64,000 bases of DNA from Marinibacterium sp050389775. Lineage in GTDB: Bacteria; Pseudomonadota; Alphaproteobacteria; Rhodobacterales; Rhodobacteraceae. The DNA lies in contig NZ_CP177144.1 in NCBI RefSeq assembly GCF_050389775.1, forward strand, positions 3,162,001-3,226,000. The letters run 5' to 3'. Position 1 is the first letter of the stretch, and the number at the start of each line of letters is the position of its first letter. The notes under the pieces are model-generated. The model was not told the DNA's origin and did no database searches. It worked only from the letters and a program-made list of their open reading frames with translations. This document shows positions 16,169 through 25,038 of the stretch, piece after piece. Both the position numbers and the translations under genes were made by a program.

Positions 16169-17779
16169 TTAGCTGCCTTGGGCCTGCAGAACCACCCCCT
16201 GTGCCGCAAGCGCATCCCAGATCCGCCCGTCGCGGCCATACATGTCGCGGCGGTATTCGATCACCCCGCGGTCATTGGCAAAGGCAGTACGGTAGACGAT
16301 ATGCACCGGGATCTTCTGTTCGAGCACGACCTTGGTTTCGCGCCCGGTGTCCAGGATCGCGTGGAACGCGCCTTCGGGGTCGGCCTCTTGCCGGGCCAGA
16401 AGCGTATAGGCGAAATCGAACGGCTGGGCCAGGCGGATGCAGCCATGGGAAAAGGCCCGCACCTCGCGGTCGAACAGGGCCTTTTGCGGCGTGTCGTGCA
16501 GGTAGATGTTGTACTTGTTGGGGAACATGAACTTGACCAGCCCCAGCGCATTGCTCTTGGACGGCGGCTGGCGCATCGAGAACGGGAAGGACCGGGCCGA
16601 ATAGGCCGCGAAGTTCACCGCCCCGCGGTTGACCTTGCGCCCGCGGCTGTCGGTGATTTCCAGGTGCCGCACGGCGTTGGGATTGCGTTGCAGCGCCGGC
16701 AGGTATTCCTTGGTGATGATCGACCGCGGGACGTACCAGCTGGGGTTGATCACCATGTGCTCCATCTCGTCCGAGAATTCGGGGCTGCGGCGATCGCCGG
16801 AATTGGCCCCGATGACCGAGCGGGTGACAAAGGTCAGCTTGCCGTCGTCAATCACCTTGGCCGTGAAATCGGTCAGGTTCACCCAGATGTGGCGCTGGCC
16901 CCGGGGCATGTTGGTCCAGCGTTCGCGTTCCATCGCGACCACCACCGATTGCAGCCGGTCTTCCATCGACACGTTGATCTCGCGGATCGTGTCGCCCCCG
17001 GCCACGCCGTCTTCGGTCAGCCCATGGGCCGCCTGGAACTGCTGCACGGCGGCTTTCATCCGCGCGTCGTAATCGCGCGAGAGCGAGCGGTCGAGGTAGC
17101 CCATGCGCACCAGCCGGTCGCGCAATGCGACAACGGCCGTACCCGACTGGCCCGGTTCAAGCTTGCCGGACGGCACGGTCGCCCCCCAGCCGCCGGCGTC
17201 GATCTGCTGTTCATAGATCAGTTTCTGTTTCATCAGCGCGCGGTATTCCGGCGTGTCCGGCGCCAGCGTGCGGAAAAAGGCCGCCGGATCCATCTGCACG
17301 AATTGCGTCAGATAGGTCATACGGTCGCGATAGGGCACGACGCGCTTGATCTCGCTGTCCACCCGCCCCGGTTCCAGCACGCCGAATTCCAGGTTGGCGG
17401 CATATTCGACCAGAACGGCGCTGAGCTCGGCCTCGACCCGGGCGATATCGGCCATGGTCCGCGCCGCGCCCATCCGCGCCTTGAGCCCGATCGTGTCGTA
17501 CCGCCCGGCCGGCAGCCCGTGCAGCGGCGCGCGGGCCAGCGCATCGAACAGGGCAGCCCGACGCGCACGGTCGGATTCGGCCGATCCGGTCCAGATCGGC
17601 TGGTAGCCATTCGACCGATAGAACGCCCCGACGCCATCTTCCTCGGCGGAAGCCGCGGCCAGCACCTGTTGGAAAGCGGTCACTTGCTGGGCCGACACAG
17701 AGGCCGGAGCAAGGCAGACAGCAAGGGCGGCGGCGGCGCAGAGGCTGCGGATTGCGGGGATCAATGGCTTTGGCATCAT
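16169..17779 (-). CDS. L,D-transpeptidase, YcbB (LdtD) type
   Basis: 536 residues from the start at 17779: signal peptide (ending ASVSAQQ), an N-terminal YcbB-like domain, a peptidoglycan-binding helical domain (around DYDARMKAAVQQFQAAHGL), then a YkuD catalytic domain with Cys447 in SHGCIRL. The enzyme forms 3-3 crosslinks between meso-DAP residues in the periplasm. An open frame extends upstream to 17977, but that part lacks a signal sequence and is atypical. The divergent neighbour is a MepK-like peptidase, repeating the ycbB-ycbK pairing known from E. coli. Confidence 0.92.
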   Translation of the reverse strand: MMPKPLIPAIRSLCAAAALAVCLAPASVSAQQVTAFQQVLAAASAEEDGVGAFYRSNGYQPIWTGSAESDRARRAALFDALARAPLHGLPAGRYDTIGLKARMGAARTMADIARVEAELSAVLVEYAANLEFGVLEPGRVDSEIKRVVPYRDRMTYLTQFVQMDPAAFFRTLAPDTPEYRALMKQKLIYEQQIDAGGWGATVPSGKLEPGQSGTAVVALRDRLVRMGYLDRSLSRDYDARMKAAVQQFQAAHGLTEDGVAGGDTIREINVSMEDRLQSVVVAMERERWTNMPRGQRHIWVNLTDFTAKVIDDGKLTFVTRSVIGANSGDRRSPEFSDEMEHMVINPSWYVPRSIITKEYLPALQRNPNAVRHLEITDSRGRKVNRGAVNFAAYSARSFPFSMRQPPSKSNALGLVKFMFPNKYNIYLHDTPQKALFDREVRAFSHGCIRLAQPFDFAYTLLARQEADPEGAFHAILDTGRETKVVLEQKIPVHIVYRTAFANDRGVIEYRRDMYGRDGRIWDALAAQGVVLQAQGS

Positions 17780-18108
17780 GTCGAGGACCTGACCTGAAAC
17801 GTATGAATTAACTGTGAAAAGCGTGGGAATGCGCGGCACTCTTGTCCATTCACATATTGGTAAGGTTAATCTGCGTCTCATGATCGCCACGAATTTCGGT
17901 GATTCTGTGGCCAACCGGCAACAGTGCCCAGGTGTTGCGCGAGAACTTGCCGAAAAACCGTGACACATAAAGTTCAAACCACTCGCGGCTTGGTCGCAAC
18001 GCGCAAGCGTGGCATAAGTTCCCCGTCACTTGTGGGGATGAGTGAAAACAGAGAATGCCTGCGTAACATCGCAGGCGGGCAGAAAAAGCGTACGGGACGA
18101 CGCAGGAC
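17780..18108. other. Divergent promoter region between the two peptidoglycan genes
   Basis: This 329-bp region is clearly AT-richer than its surroundings and holds the promoters for both genes. An interrupted inverted repeat, GCCACGAAT / ATTCTGTGGC (about 17889-17914), and several TTAA-containing stretches (GAATTAAC, GGTTAATC) could be operator sites. No gene is apparent in it. Confidence 0.45.
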
Positions 18109-18678
18109 ATGAATCAATCGAGCTCAGCGGGTATCTCCCGCCGTGCCCTTCTTGGGGCATTCGCAGCTACGGCCATAACGGCCGCACCGACTTACGCAAA
18201 CGCAGCAGGCTTCCTTCGTGGCGGCGGAGACATCCGAAGGCTTCAGATGTATTCCGGGCGCACCGGTGAGCGGATCGACATGATCTACTGGATCGAAGGC
18301 ACCTACATCAAGGACGCGCTCACCGAGATCACGCATTTCATGCGCGACTGGCGGAACGACAAGCACCTGACCATCGACAGCCGGACTGTCGACATCATGG
18401 CCGCCGCACATAACCTGATGGACATCAACGAACCCTACATGCTGCTCTCGGGCTATCGCAGCCCCGAGACCAACGCGATGCTGCGCCGCCGGTCGTCCGG
18501 TGTCGCCAAGAACTCGCTGCACATGAAGGGCCAGGCCGCCGATCTGCGGCTGAGCTCGCGCTCGGTCAGCCAGATGGCCCGTGCCGCCCAGGCCTGCCAT
18601 GGCGGCGGGGTCGGCCGGTACTCGCGGTCGGATTTCGTGCACATGGATTGCGGCCCGGTCCGCACCTGGGGCGGCTGA
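18109..18678 (+). CDS. DUF882/YcbK (MepK-like) murein endopeptidase
   Basis: 189 residues with a twin-arginine signal (SRRALLGAFAATAITAA). The M15-like zinc site is visible as SLHMKGQAADLRL (His and Asp) and DFVHMDCG (second His). E. coli MepK cuts 3-3 crosslinks made by L,D-transpeptidases, and this gene stands back-to-back with such a transpeptidase, so a make-and-cut pair is a natural reading. Tat export implies folding before transport. Confidence 0.9.
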   Translation: MNQSSSAGISRRALLGAFAATAITAAPTYANAAGFLRGGGDIRRLQMYSGRTGERIDMIYWIEGTYIKDALTEITHFMRDWRNDKHLTIDSRTVDIMAAAHNLMDINEPYMLLSGYRSPETNAMLRRRSSGVAKNSLHMKGQAADLRLSSRSVSQMARAAQACHGGGVGRYSRSDFVHMDCGPVRTWGG

Positions 18679-18826
18679 GCCCCGGGGCCCTCTCGGGCCC
18701 TACCCCTGTCAGTCATACGGGCGCCCGGCGCCCTGTCTTACAACGTGATCAGGCGGCACCGGCCGCCTGGGTGGATACGTTTTGAACGACACCATCGGGG
18801 CCACCCTTCGTCCCGTGGTGAGACTT

Positions 18827-18884
18827 GGCCCTGGCATGTGACGCGCTCTGTCCCGATTGCGCAAATGTCAGGGCCTGTTTTTTT
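18827..18884 (+). terminator. Large-loop intrinsic terminator
   Basis: GGCCCTGGCAT (18827-18837) pairs with ATGTCAGGGCC (18865-18875), one G-U pair included, followed by TG and seven Ts. Within its 27-nt loop is TGTCCCGAT (18849-18857), which is perfectly complementary to ATCGGGACA at 18892-18900, beyond the T-tract. It sits 150 bp after the MepK-like gene and could end that transcript or a separate short RNA. Confidence 0.6.
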
Positions 18885-18908
18885 CACGATCATCGGGACA
18901 ACAGCCAC

Positions 18909-18936
18909 AGGGCGGACCGGAAGGCCCGCCCTTTTT
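18909..18936 (+). terminator. Intrinsic terminator
   Basis: AGGGCGG (18909-18915) pairs with CCGCCCT (18926-18932), leading straight into a five-T run. It follows the large-loop terminator by 25 bp, so plus-strand transcription faces two barriers before the convergent eda gene. Confidence 0.65.
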
Positions 18937-18940
18937 GCTT

Positions 18941-19022
18941 GTTGGCTCTGGCCGCCCGCAAGGCGGACCGCATGTCACCGTGTTGGCTCTGGCCGCCCGC
19001 AACGCAGGCCGCGTGTCAGGCC
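18941..19022. repeat. Two-copy 41-bp tandem repeat overlapping the eda stop codon
   Basis: The copies start at 18941 and 18982. The first 21 bases, GTTGGCTCTGGCCGCCCGCA plus A, are identical, and the remainder (GGCGGACCGCATGTCA versus CGCAGGCCGCGTGTCA) differs at a few sites. The second copy carries the TCA that is the eda stop codon on the minus strand, so the first copy looks like a duplication of the eda 3' end. Confidence 0.8.
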
Positions 19023-19657
19023 GCCAGTTCGACGGCGGCCCGGGCCAGTTTCTCGATCTCGTCCCATTGGCCGGCCTCGACCATCGCCGCCGGCGCAACC
19101 CAGCTGCCACCGGCGCACAGCACGTTGGACAGGCCCAGGTAATCATTGAGGTTTCCGGTCGACACGCCGCCTGTCGGGCAGAAGGAAATCTGCGGCAGCG
19201 GCCCGCCGATGGCCTTCAGCGCCTTGGCTCCGCCCGAAGCTTCGGCGGGGAAGAACTTCATCACATCATAGCCCCGCTCAAGCAGGCGCATCGCCTCGGA
19301 CGCTGTGGCAGCCCCCGGCAGCAACGGCAGGTCTTCGTCCTCGCAGGCCTGCAACAGCGCATCCGTCGCGCCGGGCGACACGCCGAACTTGGCCCCGGCC
19401 GCCTTGGCCGCGCGCACATCGGCCGGCGTCACAAGCGTGCCGGCGCCAACCACGCCGCCTTCGACCTCGGCCATGGCCCGGATCGCGTCCAGCGCGGCGG
19501 GCGTGCGCAGCGTGACCTCGAGCGCGGGCAGCCCGCCGGCGACCAGCGCCCGGGCCAGCGACGCGGCCGAGCCCGCATCGTCGATCACCAGAACGGGGAC
19601 AACGGGGGCGAGCAGGCAGATCTCGCGGCTTTTCTTGCTGGCGTCCTGTGGGGTCAT
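19016..19657 (-). CDS. eda: KDPG aldolase (2-keto-3-deoxy-6-phosphogluconate aldolase)
   Basis: 213-residue class I aldolase that splits KDPG to pyruvate and glyceraldehyde-3-phosphate. Schiff-base Lys134 is in MKFFPAEASGG, Glu47 in ALEVTLRT is the catalytic acid/base, and the phosphate-binding PTGGV is present. Its ATG overlaps the edd stop by 4 nt, giving translational coupling. With edd it forms the complete lower branch of the Entner-Doudoroff pathway, the main hexose route in this bacterial group. Confidence 0.95.
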   Translation of the reverse strand: MTPQDASKKSREICLLAPVVPVLVIDDAGSAASLARALVAGGLPALEVTLRTPAALDAIRAMAEVEGGVVGAGTLVTPADVRAAKAAGAKFGVSPGATDALLQACEDEDLPLLPGAATASEAMRLLERGYDVMKFFPAEASGGAKALKAIGGPLPQISFCPTGGVSTGNLNDYLGLSNVLCAGGSWVAPAAMVEAGQWDEIEKLARAAVELAA

Positions 19658-21471
19658 GCAGTGATCTCCGAGAAAATGGTGGCCCCGGTCGAGGCGGTGC
19701 CGACAGTATTGCGGAACATGGCGAAAAGTTCACGCCCCGTCCCCGATTGAACGCCGGACAGATCGGCCTCGGCATTGGGGCGGTCCAGCACGCCGTCGGT
19801 CAGGATTTCCAGCGTGCCGGCCTTGGCATCGACGCGTACGAGGTCGCCGTCGGCCAGCTTGGCAATCGGCCCGCCGTCCAGCGCCTCGGGCGAGACATGG
19901 ATCGCGGCCGGCACCTTGCCCGAAGCGCCGGACATCCGACCATCGGTGACCAGCGCGACCTTCTGGCCCCGGCCCTGCAGGATCGACAGCAGCGGGGTCA
20001 GCGAATGCAGCTCGGGCATGCCATTGGCCTTGGGCCCCTGGAACCGCACGACGACAATGACATCGCCGGTGAACTCGCCGGCCTTGAACGCGGTCTTGAC
20101 CTCTTCCTGGTCGTGGAAGACGCGCACAGGTGCTTCGACCACCTGGTGTTCCTCGGCCACGGCCGAGACCTTCATCACCCCAACGCCCATCGACCCGGTC
20201 AGGCGGCGCAGACCGCCGGTGGCCTGGAACGGCTCGGAGGCGGGGCGCAGGATCTTGTCGTTGAGGCTTTCGCCCGAGCCCGGCTGCCAGGTCAGCGCGC
20301 CGTCGATCAGCTTGGGCTCGGCGGTATAATGGTTCAGCCCGTCACCGGCCACCGTGCGGGTATCATCATGCAACAGGCCTTCGGTCAGCAGCGAGCCGAT
20401 CATGTAGCCCAGCCCGCCGGCCGCATGGAAATGGTTCACGTCGGCCAGGCCGTTGGGATAGACCCGGGCCATCAGCGGGATTTCTTCGGAGAGTTCGGCG
20501 AAATCCTCCCAATCCAGCACGATGCCCCCGGCCCGCGCCATGGCCACCATGTGGATGACCAGGTTGGTCGACCCGCCCGTGGCATGCAGCCCGACGATGC
20601 CGTTGACATAGGCCCGCTCGTCCAGGACCTCGCCGACCGGGGTGTAATTGTTGCCAAGCGCCGACAGCGACAGGGCCCGGCGCGCGCCTTCGCGGGTCAG
20701 CGCATCGCGCAGCTCGGTGTTGGGATTGACAAAGCTGGCGCCCGGCAGGTGCAGCCCCATGAATTCCATCAGCATCTGGTTGGTATTGGCCGTGCCATAA
20801 AAGGTGCAGGTGCCCGGCCCGTGATAAGCGGCCATCTCCGAGGCCATCAGCTCGGCCCGCGTGGCCTCTCCGGCGGCAAATTTCTTGCGCACCTCGGCCT
20901 TTTCGTCGTTCGAGATGCCCGAGGTCATCGGCCCGGCCGGCAGGAACACCGCCGGCAGGTGGCCAAAGGCCTGGGCGCCGATCACCAGCCCCGGCACGAT
21001 CTTGTCGCAGACCCCCAGGTAGACGGCGGCATCGAAGGTGTTGTGCGACAGCGCAACCCCGGTGGCCAAGGCGATCACGTCGCGGGAAAACAGCGACAGC
21101 TCCATCCCCGCCTCGCCCTGGGTCACCCCGTCGCACATGGCGGGCACGCCGCCGGCGACCTGGGCCGTGCCGCCGGCCTCGCGTGCGGCCTGGCGGATCA
21201 GCTCGGGGAACCGTTCGAACGGCTGGTGAGCCGACAGCATGTCGTTATAGGCGGTGACGATGCCAAGGTTGCCGGCATCGCGGGTGGCCAGCGCGTCCTG
21301 GTCGCTGCCCGCCCCGGCATAGGCATGGGCCTGACCCGAGCAGGACAGGTGCGCCCGCGCCGGGCCCTTGTCCCGCGCCGCGCCGATCCGCGCCAGGTAG
21401 GCCTCGCGGCTCGGACGGCTGCGCGTCCTGATCCGGTCTGTCACCTTGTCGATCGTGGAATTGAGTGTCAT
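19654..21471 (-). CDS. edd: 6-phosphogluconate dehydratase
   Basis: 605-residue [4Fe-4S] dehydratase of the IlvD/Edd family, making KDPG from 6-phosphogluconate. Cluster cysteines are seen in VPAMCDGVTQG, YLGVCDKIVPG and GPGTCTFYGTANTNQ, and TDGRMSGASGKVPAAIHV is the C-terminal signature. ATG at 21471 is preceded by AAAGGA; the 25 residues upstream in frame are Arg-rich and not family-like. First gene of the edd-eda operon. Confidence 0.95.
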   Translation of the reverse strand: MTLNSTIDKVTDRIRTRSRPSREAYLARIGAARDKGPARAHLSCSGQAHAYAGAGSDQDALATRDAGNLGIVTAYNDMLSAHQPFERFPELIRQAAREAGGTAQVAGGVPAMCDGVTQGEAGMELSLFSRDVIALATGVALSHNTFDAAVYLGVCDKIVPGLVIGAQAFGHLPAVFLPAGPMTSGISNDEKAEVRKKFAAGEATRAELMASEMAAYHGPGTCTFYGTANTNQMLMEFMGLHLPGASFVNPNTELRDALTREGARRALSLSALGNNYTPVGEVLDERAYVNGIVGLHATGGSTNLVIHMVAMARAGGIVLDWEDFAELSEEIPLMARVYPNGLADVNHFHAAGGLGYMIGSLLTEGLLHDDTRTVAGDGLNHYTAEPKLIDGALTWQPGSGESLNDKILRPASEPFQATGGLRRLTGSMGVGVMKVSAVAEEHQVVEAPVRVFHDQEEVKTAFKAGEFTGDVIVVVRFQGPKANGMPELHSLTPLLSILQGRGQKVALVTDGRMSGASGKVPAAIHVSPEALDGGPIAKLADGDLVRVDAKAGTLEILTDGVLDRPNAEADLSGVQSGTGRELFAMFRNTVGTASTGATIFSEITA

Positions 21472-21640
21472 CGTCCGGTTCCTTTCCGCTTCCCTCGCAA
21501 GCCGTCGGTTCCTGGGGACTGGCAGCCCTCGCGTTTGCGCTAACATTCTTTTCTCGGCATTTCCAGAGGAAACCGCCCCGACCTCTATGGACGACCGGGT
21601 CGGACCGCCGCAGGATGCAGGAAAGAAACCGCGCTGTCAT

Positions 21641-21675
21641 GGTCCTGTTCCATGGCGATGCGATGGAACAGGACC
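21641..21675. repeat. Perfect 13-bp inverted repeat upstream of the phosphoesterase gene
   Basis: GGTCCTGTTCCAT (21641-21653) and ATGGAACAGGACC (21663-21675) flank nine bases, GGCGATGCG. It lies in the 309-bp space between edd and the divergent phosphoesterase gene. No T-tract follows, so an operator or an mRNA leader hairpin is more likely than a terminator. The rest of the space shows no gene. Confidence 0.8.
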
Positions 21676-21780
21676 GCCGCTGGCACTATGGCACGGCGGC
21701 GCGCCGGAAGACAGGTCGCGTTTCCCGGCCGCCCGATCGCGACACCAGACCACAAACCGCCCCCAGGAAAGGACGCCCCG

Positions 21781-22581
21781 ATGACCCGCATCGTGCAATT
21801 GACCGACAGCCACATCACCGCCCGGGGCACCCTGTGGAAGGACCAGGTCGACAATGCCGCGCGGTTGCGCTTGCAGGTCTCGGCGGTCAATGCCCTGGCC
21901 CCCGACCTGGTGGTGCATTCGGGCGACCTGGTCGAGATGGGGCCCTTTGCCGAGGGCCCGGCCGAATATGACCATGCCGCCGAGATCCTCGCCGACCTCT
22001 CCGCGCCGCTGCGGTTGCTGCCCGGGAACCATGACGGCCGGGCGGCCATGCGCGCGGCCTTTCCCGAGCAGGAATGGCAGGGCGCGCCCTACCTGAATTT
22101 CTCGGCGGATCTCGACGGGCTGCACCTTGTCGGGCTGGACAGCGTGGTCGAACGCCAGACCGAAGGCGATTTCCCCCCGGCGCAGGCGGCGTGGCTGGGC
22201 GGGGCGCTGGACGACCGGCCGACGCTGATCGTGCTGCACCATCCGCCCTGCCCCATGGGCCTGCCCTTCATGGATGGCTTTCGCTTCGACAACGGCCCGG
22301 CGCTGGCCTGCACGATCGCGGGCCACAACGTGCTGCGGCTGGCCTGTGGCCATGTCCATGCGGATGTGGCGGTGCATTGGGCCGGCACGGTCGTCGCCGC
22401 GGCGGATGCGGGCAGCGTGCATATCCCGCCCGACATGCCGGCCTTTGACGCCCTGCCCCCCGAAGAGGACCGCCGCGCCGGGATCGAGCCGCTGCGCCTG
22501 CGTGTCTTTGACTGGCAGGACGGGCAATTGTCGGTCAAGACGCTGGCCGCCGAACCGCCGGCGGCCTTTGCCGTGATCTGA
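21781..22581 (+). CDS. Calcineurin-like metallophosphoesterase (cyclic-nucleotide phosphodiesterase type)
   Basis: 266 residues with all five metallophosphoesterase motifs: DSHI near the start, HSGDLVEMG, LPGNHDGR, VLHHPP and CGHVHAD. This order and the total length match the CpdA/class III phosphodiesterase group, which hydrolyses cyclic nucleotides or related phosphodiesters with two metal ions. Start at 21781 follows AGGAAAGGACGCCCCG. The protein looks cytoplasmic. Its stop lies 2 nt from the stop of the convergent LuxI-type gene. Confidence 0.88.
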   Translation: MTRIVQLTDSHITARGTLWKDQVDNAARLRLQVSAVNALAPDLVVHSGDLVEMGPFAEGPAEYDHAAEILADLSAPLRLLPGNHDGRAAMRAAFPEQEWQGAPYLNFSADLDGLHLVGLDSVVERQTEGDFPPAQAAWLGGALDDRPTLIVLHHPPCPMGLPFMDGFRFDNGPALACTIAGHNVLRLACGHVHADVAVHWAGTVVAAADAGSVHIPPDMPAFDALPPEEDRRAGIEPLRLRVFDWQDGQLSVKTLAAEPPAAFAVI

Positions 22582-22583
22582 GC

Positions 22584-23318
22584 CTAGTCGAGGTAGCGCG
22601 CGACGTTGAACAGCGCGGCCTGGCTGGTGGTGCCGTCGATGGTGAACCGCGGCCCCACCGGCAGCGCGGCCAGCCCCAGCCGGCGCAGCCAACGCGAGAA
22701 CACCCAGGGCACGATGCCGATGACATACCGCGCCCCGGCATCGGCCGCCGTGCGGGCCATCACCTGCATCAGCAGCCCCTGCACATCGTTGCGCCGGCGC
22801 GACGGCACGGCATCGGTGATGAACAGGCGCGAGGCCTCCCAGACCAGCGGCAGCACCGGCGCATCCAGAAACAGAACGTCGGACGGAATGCTGTCCAGCA
22901 GCCCCCGCTGGGCGTCGCGCAGCATGTAGGAATAGATGCCACAACCGGCCGTCGTCGGCAGCAGGCGCACCCCGCCCATGATCTCGCCGTATTCATGCAC
23001 GATGATCCAGCGGCATTGCGGCGTGTCGTATTGGTCGAATTCCATGCCGTCCGTGTTGGGCAGATCCCAGTGCAGACGGTCGATGAAGGTCTCCTTGCGG
23101 GCCCGAAGGTACTTGACCAGCAGGTTGCCATGGTCGCCGACGGTCTCGAAAGACAGCGTCGTGGCCTTGAGCTGACCCTGAGATTGTCGGTCCTGGAGAC
23201 GGGCCAGCGAGGGGGTCGGGGCCTGTTCGGCCAGGGGGCCGGACTCGTCAGCGGGGGCGAGTTCGGGAAATGCACGCGTCGCGGAATCGGACGCCAGGGT
23301 CGAACGGGTGTGTTTCAC
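22584..23318 (-). CDS. LuxI-family acyl-homoserine lactone synthase with N-terminal extension
   Basis: 244 residues. All eight landmark residues of LuxI synthases are present with canonical spacing: Arg74, Phe78, Trp84, Asp95, Asp98, Arg118, then Glu161 and Arg164 in LVWEASRLF. The core starts near residue 54 (TLSFETVGDHGN), so about 50 extra residues precede it. An additional 14 or so residues sit between Arg118 and Glu161 compared with EsaI-type enzymes. It would make an N-acyl homoserine lactone or a related acyl amide. The start is a GTG at 23318, the only usable start before the core. No LuxR-type gene is nearby; a histidine kinase and a receiver protein precede it on the same strand. 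Confidence 0.85.
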   Translation of the reverse strand: MKHTRSTLASDSATRAFPELAPADESGPLAEQAPTPSLARLQDRQSQGQLKATTLSFETVGDHGNLLVKYLRARKETFIDRLHWDLPNTDGMEFDQYDTPQCRWIIVHEYGEIMGGVRLLPTTAGCGIYSYMLRDAQRGLLDSIPSDVLFLDAPVLPLVWEASRLFITDAVPSRRRNDVQGLLMQVMARTAADAGARYVIGIVPWVFSRWLRRLGLAALPVGPRFTIDGTTSQAALFNVARYLD

Positions 23319-23452
23319 TGCCGTCTCTCATTTCACGTATTTGAAACGACACTGCCGCCAGAGCGAACTCCATGTCCACCCGTTTTCGGCACAAACCCGC
23401 TGCAATCCAGACGATTGTTAATAAAACGTGCACCGGAAGACACAACTTCAGG

Positions 23453-23476
23453 TTCGGCGGTTTCCGGACCGCCGAA
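23453..23476. other. Hairpin in the spacer between kinase and synthase genes
   Basis: TTCGGCGG and CCGCCGAA form an 8-bp stem with an 8-nt loop in the 205-bp spacer. No clean T-tract follows on the minus strand; TTTT follows two bases later on the plus strand. It may reduce read-through from the kinase gene into the synthase gene. Confidence 0.45.
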
Positions 23477-23523
23477 GGTTTTGCCATTGCACCAAGACAC
23501 TTGGCGAAGCTTTTGACCTTACG

Positions 23524-24912
23524 TCACAATTCGTCCTCGTAGTTGGGCGTCAGGTCGAGATCTACGAAGAAGGTCGTGCCCTCGCCCAGCTTGCTCACAT
23601 AGTCGATGCTGCCGCCGTGGTGGTGTACGATCTGGCGCGAGATGTTCATGCCAAGCCCGGTTCCGCCGACACTGCGTTGATCGGAACTGTCGACCTGGGT
23701 GAACTTGTCGAAAACCTTGCCCCGTGCGCCTTCGGGAATGCCGACGCCACGGTCCTGGACAAAGATTCGCACGCGATTCTTCATCCGGTGGCAGCCGATG
23801 CGGACCTCGCCATCCTGGTTCGAGAACTTGATCGCGTTGGACAGGATGTTGGTCAGCACCTGGATCAGGCGCACCTCGTCGCCGCGCACCGGGAATGCGT
23901 CATCCTCGGGCACTTCGGCATGCACCGTCACACCGTAATTGTCGGCAAAGCCCTGGTTGGACGCGGCCGCTTCCAGCACCAGCTCGCCCACATCCAGCGT
24001 CTTGAACCGGTAGGTCATCTCGCCGGATTCGATGCGCTGCAGGTCGAGGATGTCGTTGATCAGGTCGGCCAGCCGCCCCGAGTTGCGCCCGGCGATGGCC
24101 AGGATCGGCTCCATCTTCTCGGGCAGCTTGCCCAGCATCCCCGAATTGATCAGGTCGAGCGAGCCCTTGATCGAGGTCAGCGGCGTGCGCAGCTCGTGGC
24201 TGACCGTCGACACGAATTCCGATTTGACCTTGTAGGCCGCCTTGGTCCGGCGGTGTTCCTCGGTCAGCCGATCCAGCTGGCGCAGGTTGGCGCGATAGAG
24301 CTGCACGAAGACATAAGAGCAGTCGATGATGAAATAGAGCACAAAGAGCGTGGTGAAGAAATGCAGCCACAGCACGGAATCGAGCGGCGGCCGCACGCGG
24401 ATGATGTCGAGCAAGGCGATCGACAGGAAGGTCACGCCGTAGATGATCAGCCGCAGGATCAGCGCCTGGATCACCTGGTGATTGTTCATCGCGGCAAAGA
24501 GCGCGGCGGCAAAGAGGAAGAACAGCGGGGTGAAATGCTCGCCGACCGGCTGTTGCAGGGCCAGCCCGAAGACAAAGGCGCAGATGGCCGTGGCGCTGAG
24601 CACCGTGTTGGCCATGGTCCACCACAGGTAGCGCCGGGCCCGGTCGGGCTGGGCGTTGGTCGTGTCCCAGTTCGAGACGCGAAAGGCCATGACATGGTCG
24701 ACCACCTCGGTCGCCAGCACGGCCGCATAGGTCGAAAAGGCAATCGAGGCATTGTAATAGGACGCGGCCAGCACGGTCGCGGCAAAGAAGATCGCCTGCC
24801 GCTGCCAGACCAGCTTGCGGGTGATCGTCACGTAGTCGCGCAACTGCTTTTCAAGCCGGCGCGTCCGACCCAGGAGCGCCGGGTCGATGTTCATGTGCTC
24901 GATTACGGCCAT
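23524..24912 (-). CDS. Membrane sensor histidine kinase
   Basis: 462 residues. The first 200 hold about six hydrophobic helices with short loops and no periplasmic domain, so the signal is probably sensed within or near the membrane. A helical linker (about 205-228) leads to the H-box FVSTVSHELRTPLTSIKG with His239, then the N-box (LTNILSNAIKFSNQDG), G1 (VQDRGVGIPEG) and G2 (GGTGLGMNISRQIV). It has no receiver domain. The upstream gene encodes a receiver protein that is the likely partner, and the LuxI-type synthase follows downstream. CGAGG precedes the ATG. A membrane-only input suits a hydrophobic ligand such as an acyl signal, but that is inference. Confidence 0.92.
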   Translation of the reverse strand: MAVIEHMNIDPALLGRTRRLEKQLRDYVTITRKLVWQRQAIFFAATVLAASYYNASIAFSTYAAVLATEVVDHVMAFRVSNWDTTNAQPDRARRYLWWTMANTVLSATAICAFVFGLALQQPVGEHFTPLFFLFAAALFAAMNNHQVIQALILRLIIYGVTFLSIALLDIIRVRPPLDSVLWLHFFTTLFVLYFIIDCSYVFVQLYRANLRQLDRLTEEHRRTKAAYKVKSEFVSTVSHELRTPLTSIKGSLDLINSGMLGKLPEKMEPILAIAGRNSGRLADLINDILDLQRIESGEMTYRFKTLDVGELVLEAAASNQGFADNYGVTVHAEVPEDDAFPVRGDEVRLIQVLTNILSNAIKFSNQDGEVRIGCHRMKNRVRIFVQDRGVGIPEGARGKVFDKFTQVDSSDQRSVGGTGLGMNISRQIVHHHGGSIDYVSKLGEGTTFFVDLDLTPNYEDEL

Positions 24913-25038
24913 GTCAGCCTCGTATTGTTTATCGTTACTTGCCGGTCAGTGTGCCCGACCGGCGCGGTGTAAGTTCGCCGCCTTTGTGGCGAATCTTCGG
25001 CAAATTCAACAATACGCTGCCGGCGCGGAGCTGCCGTG

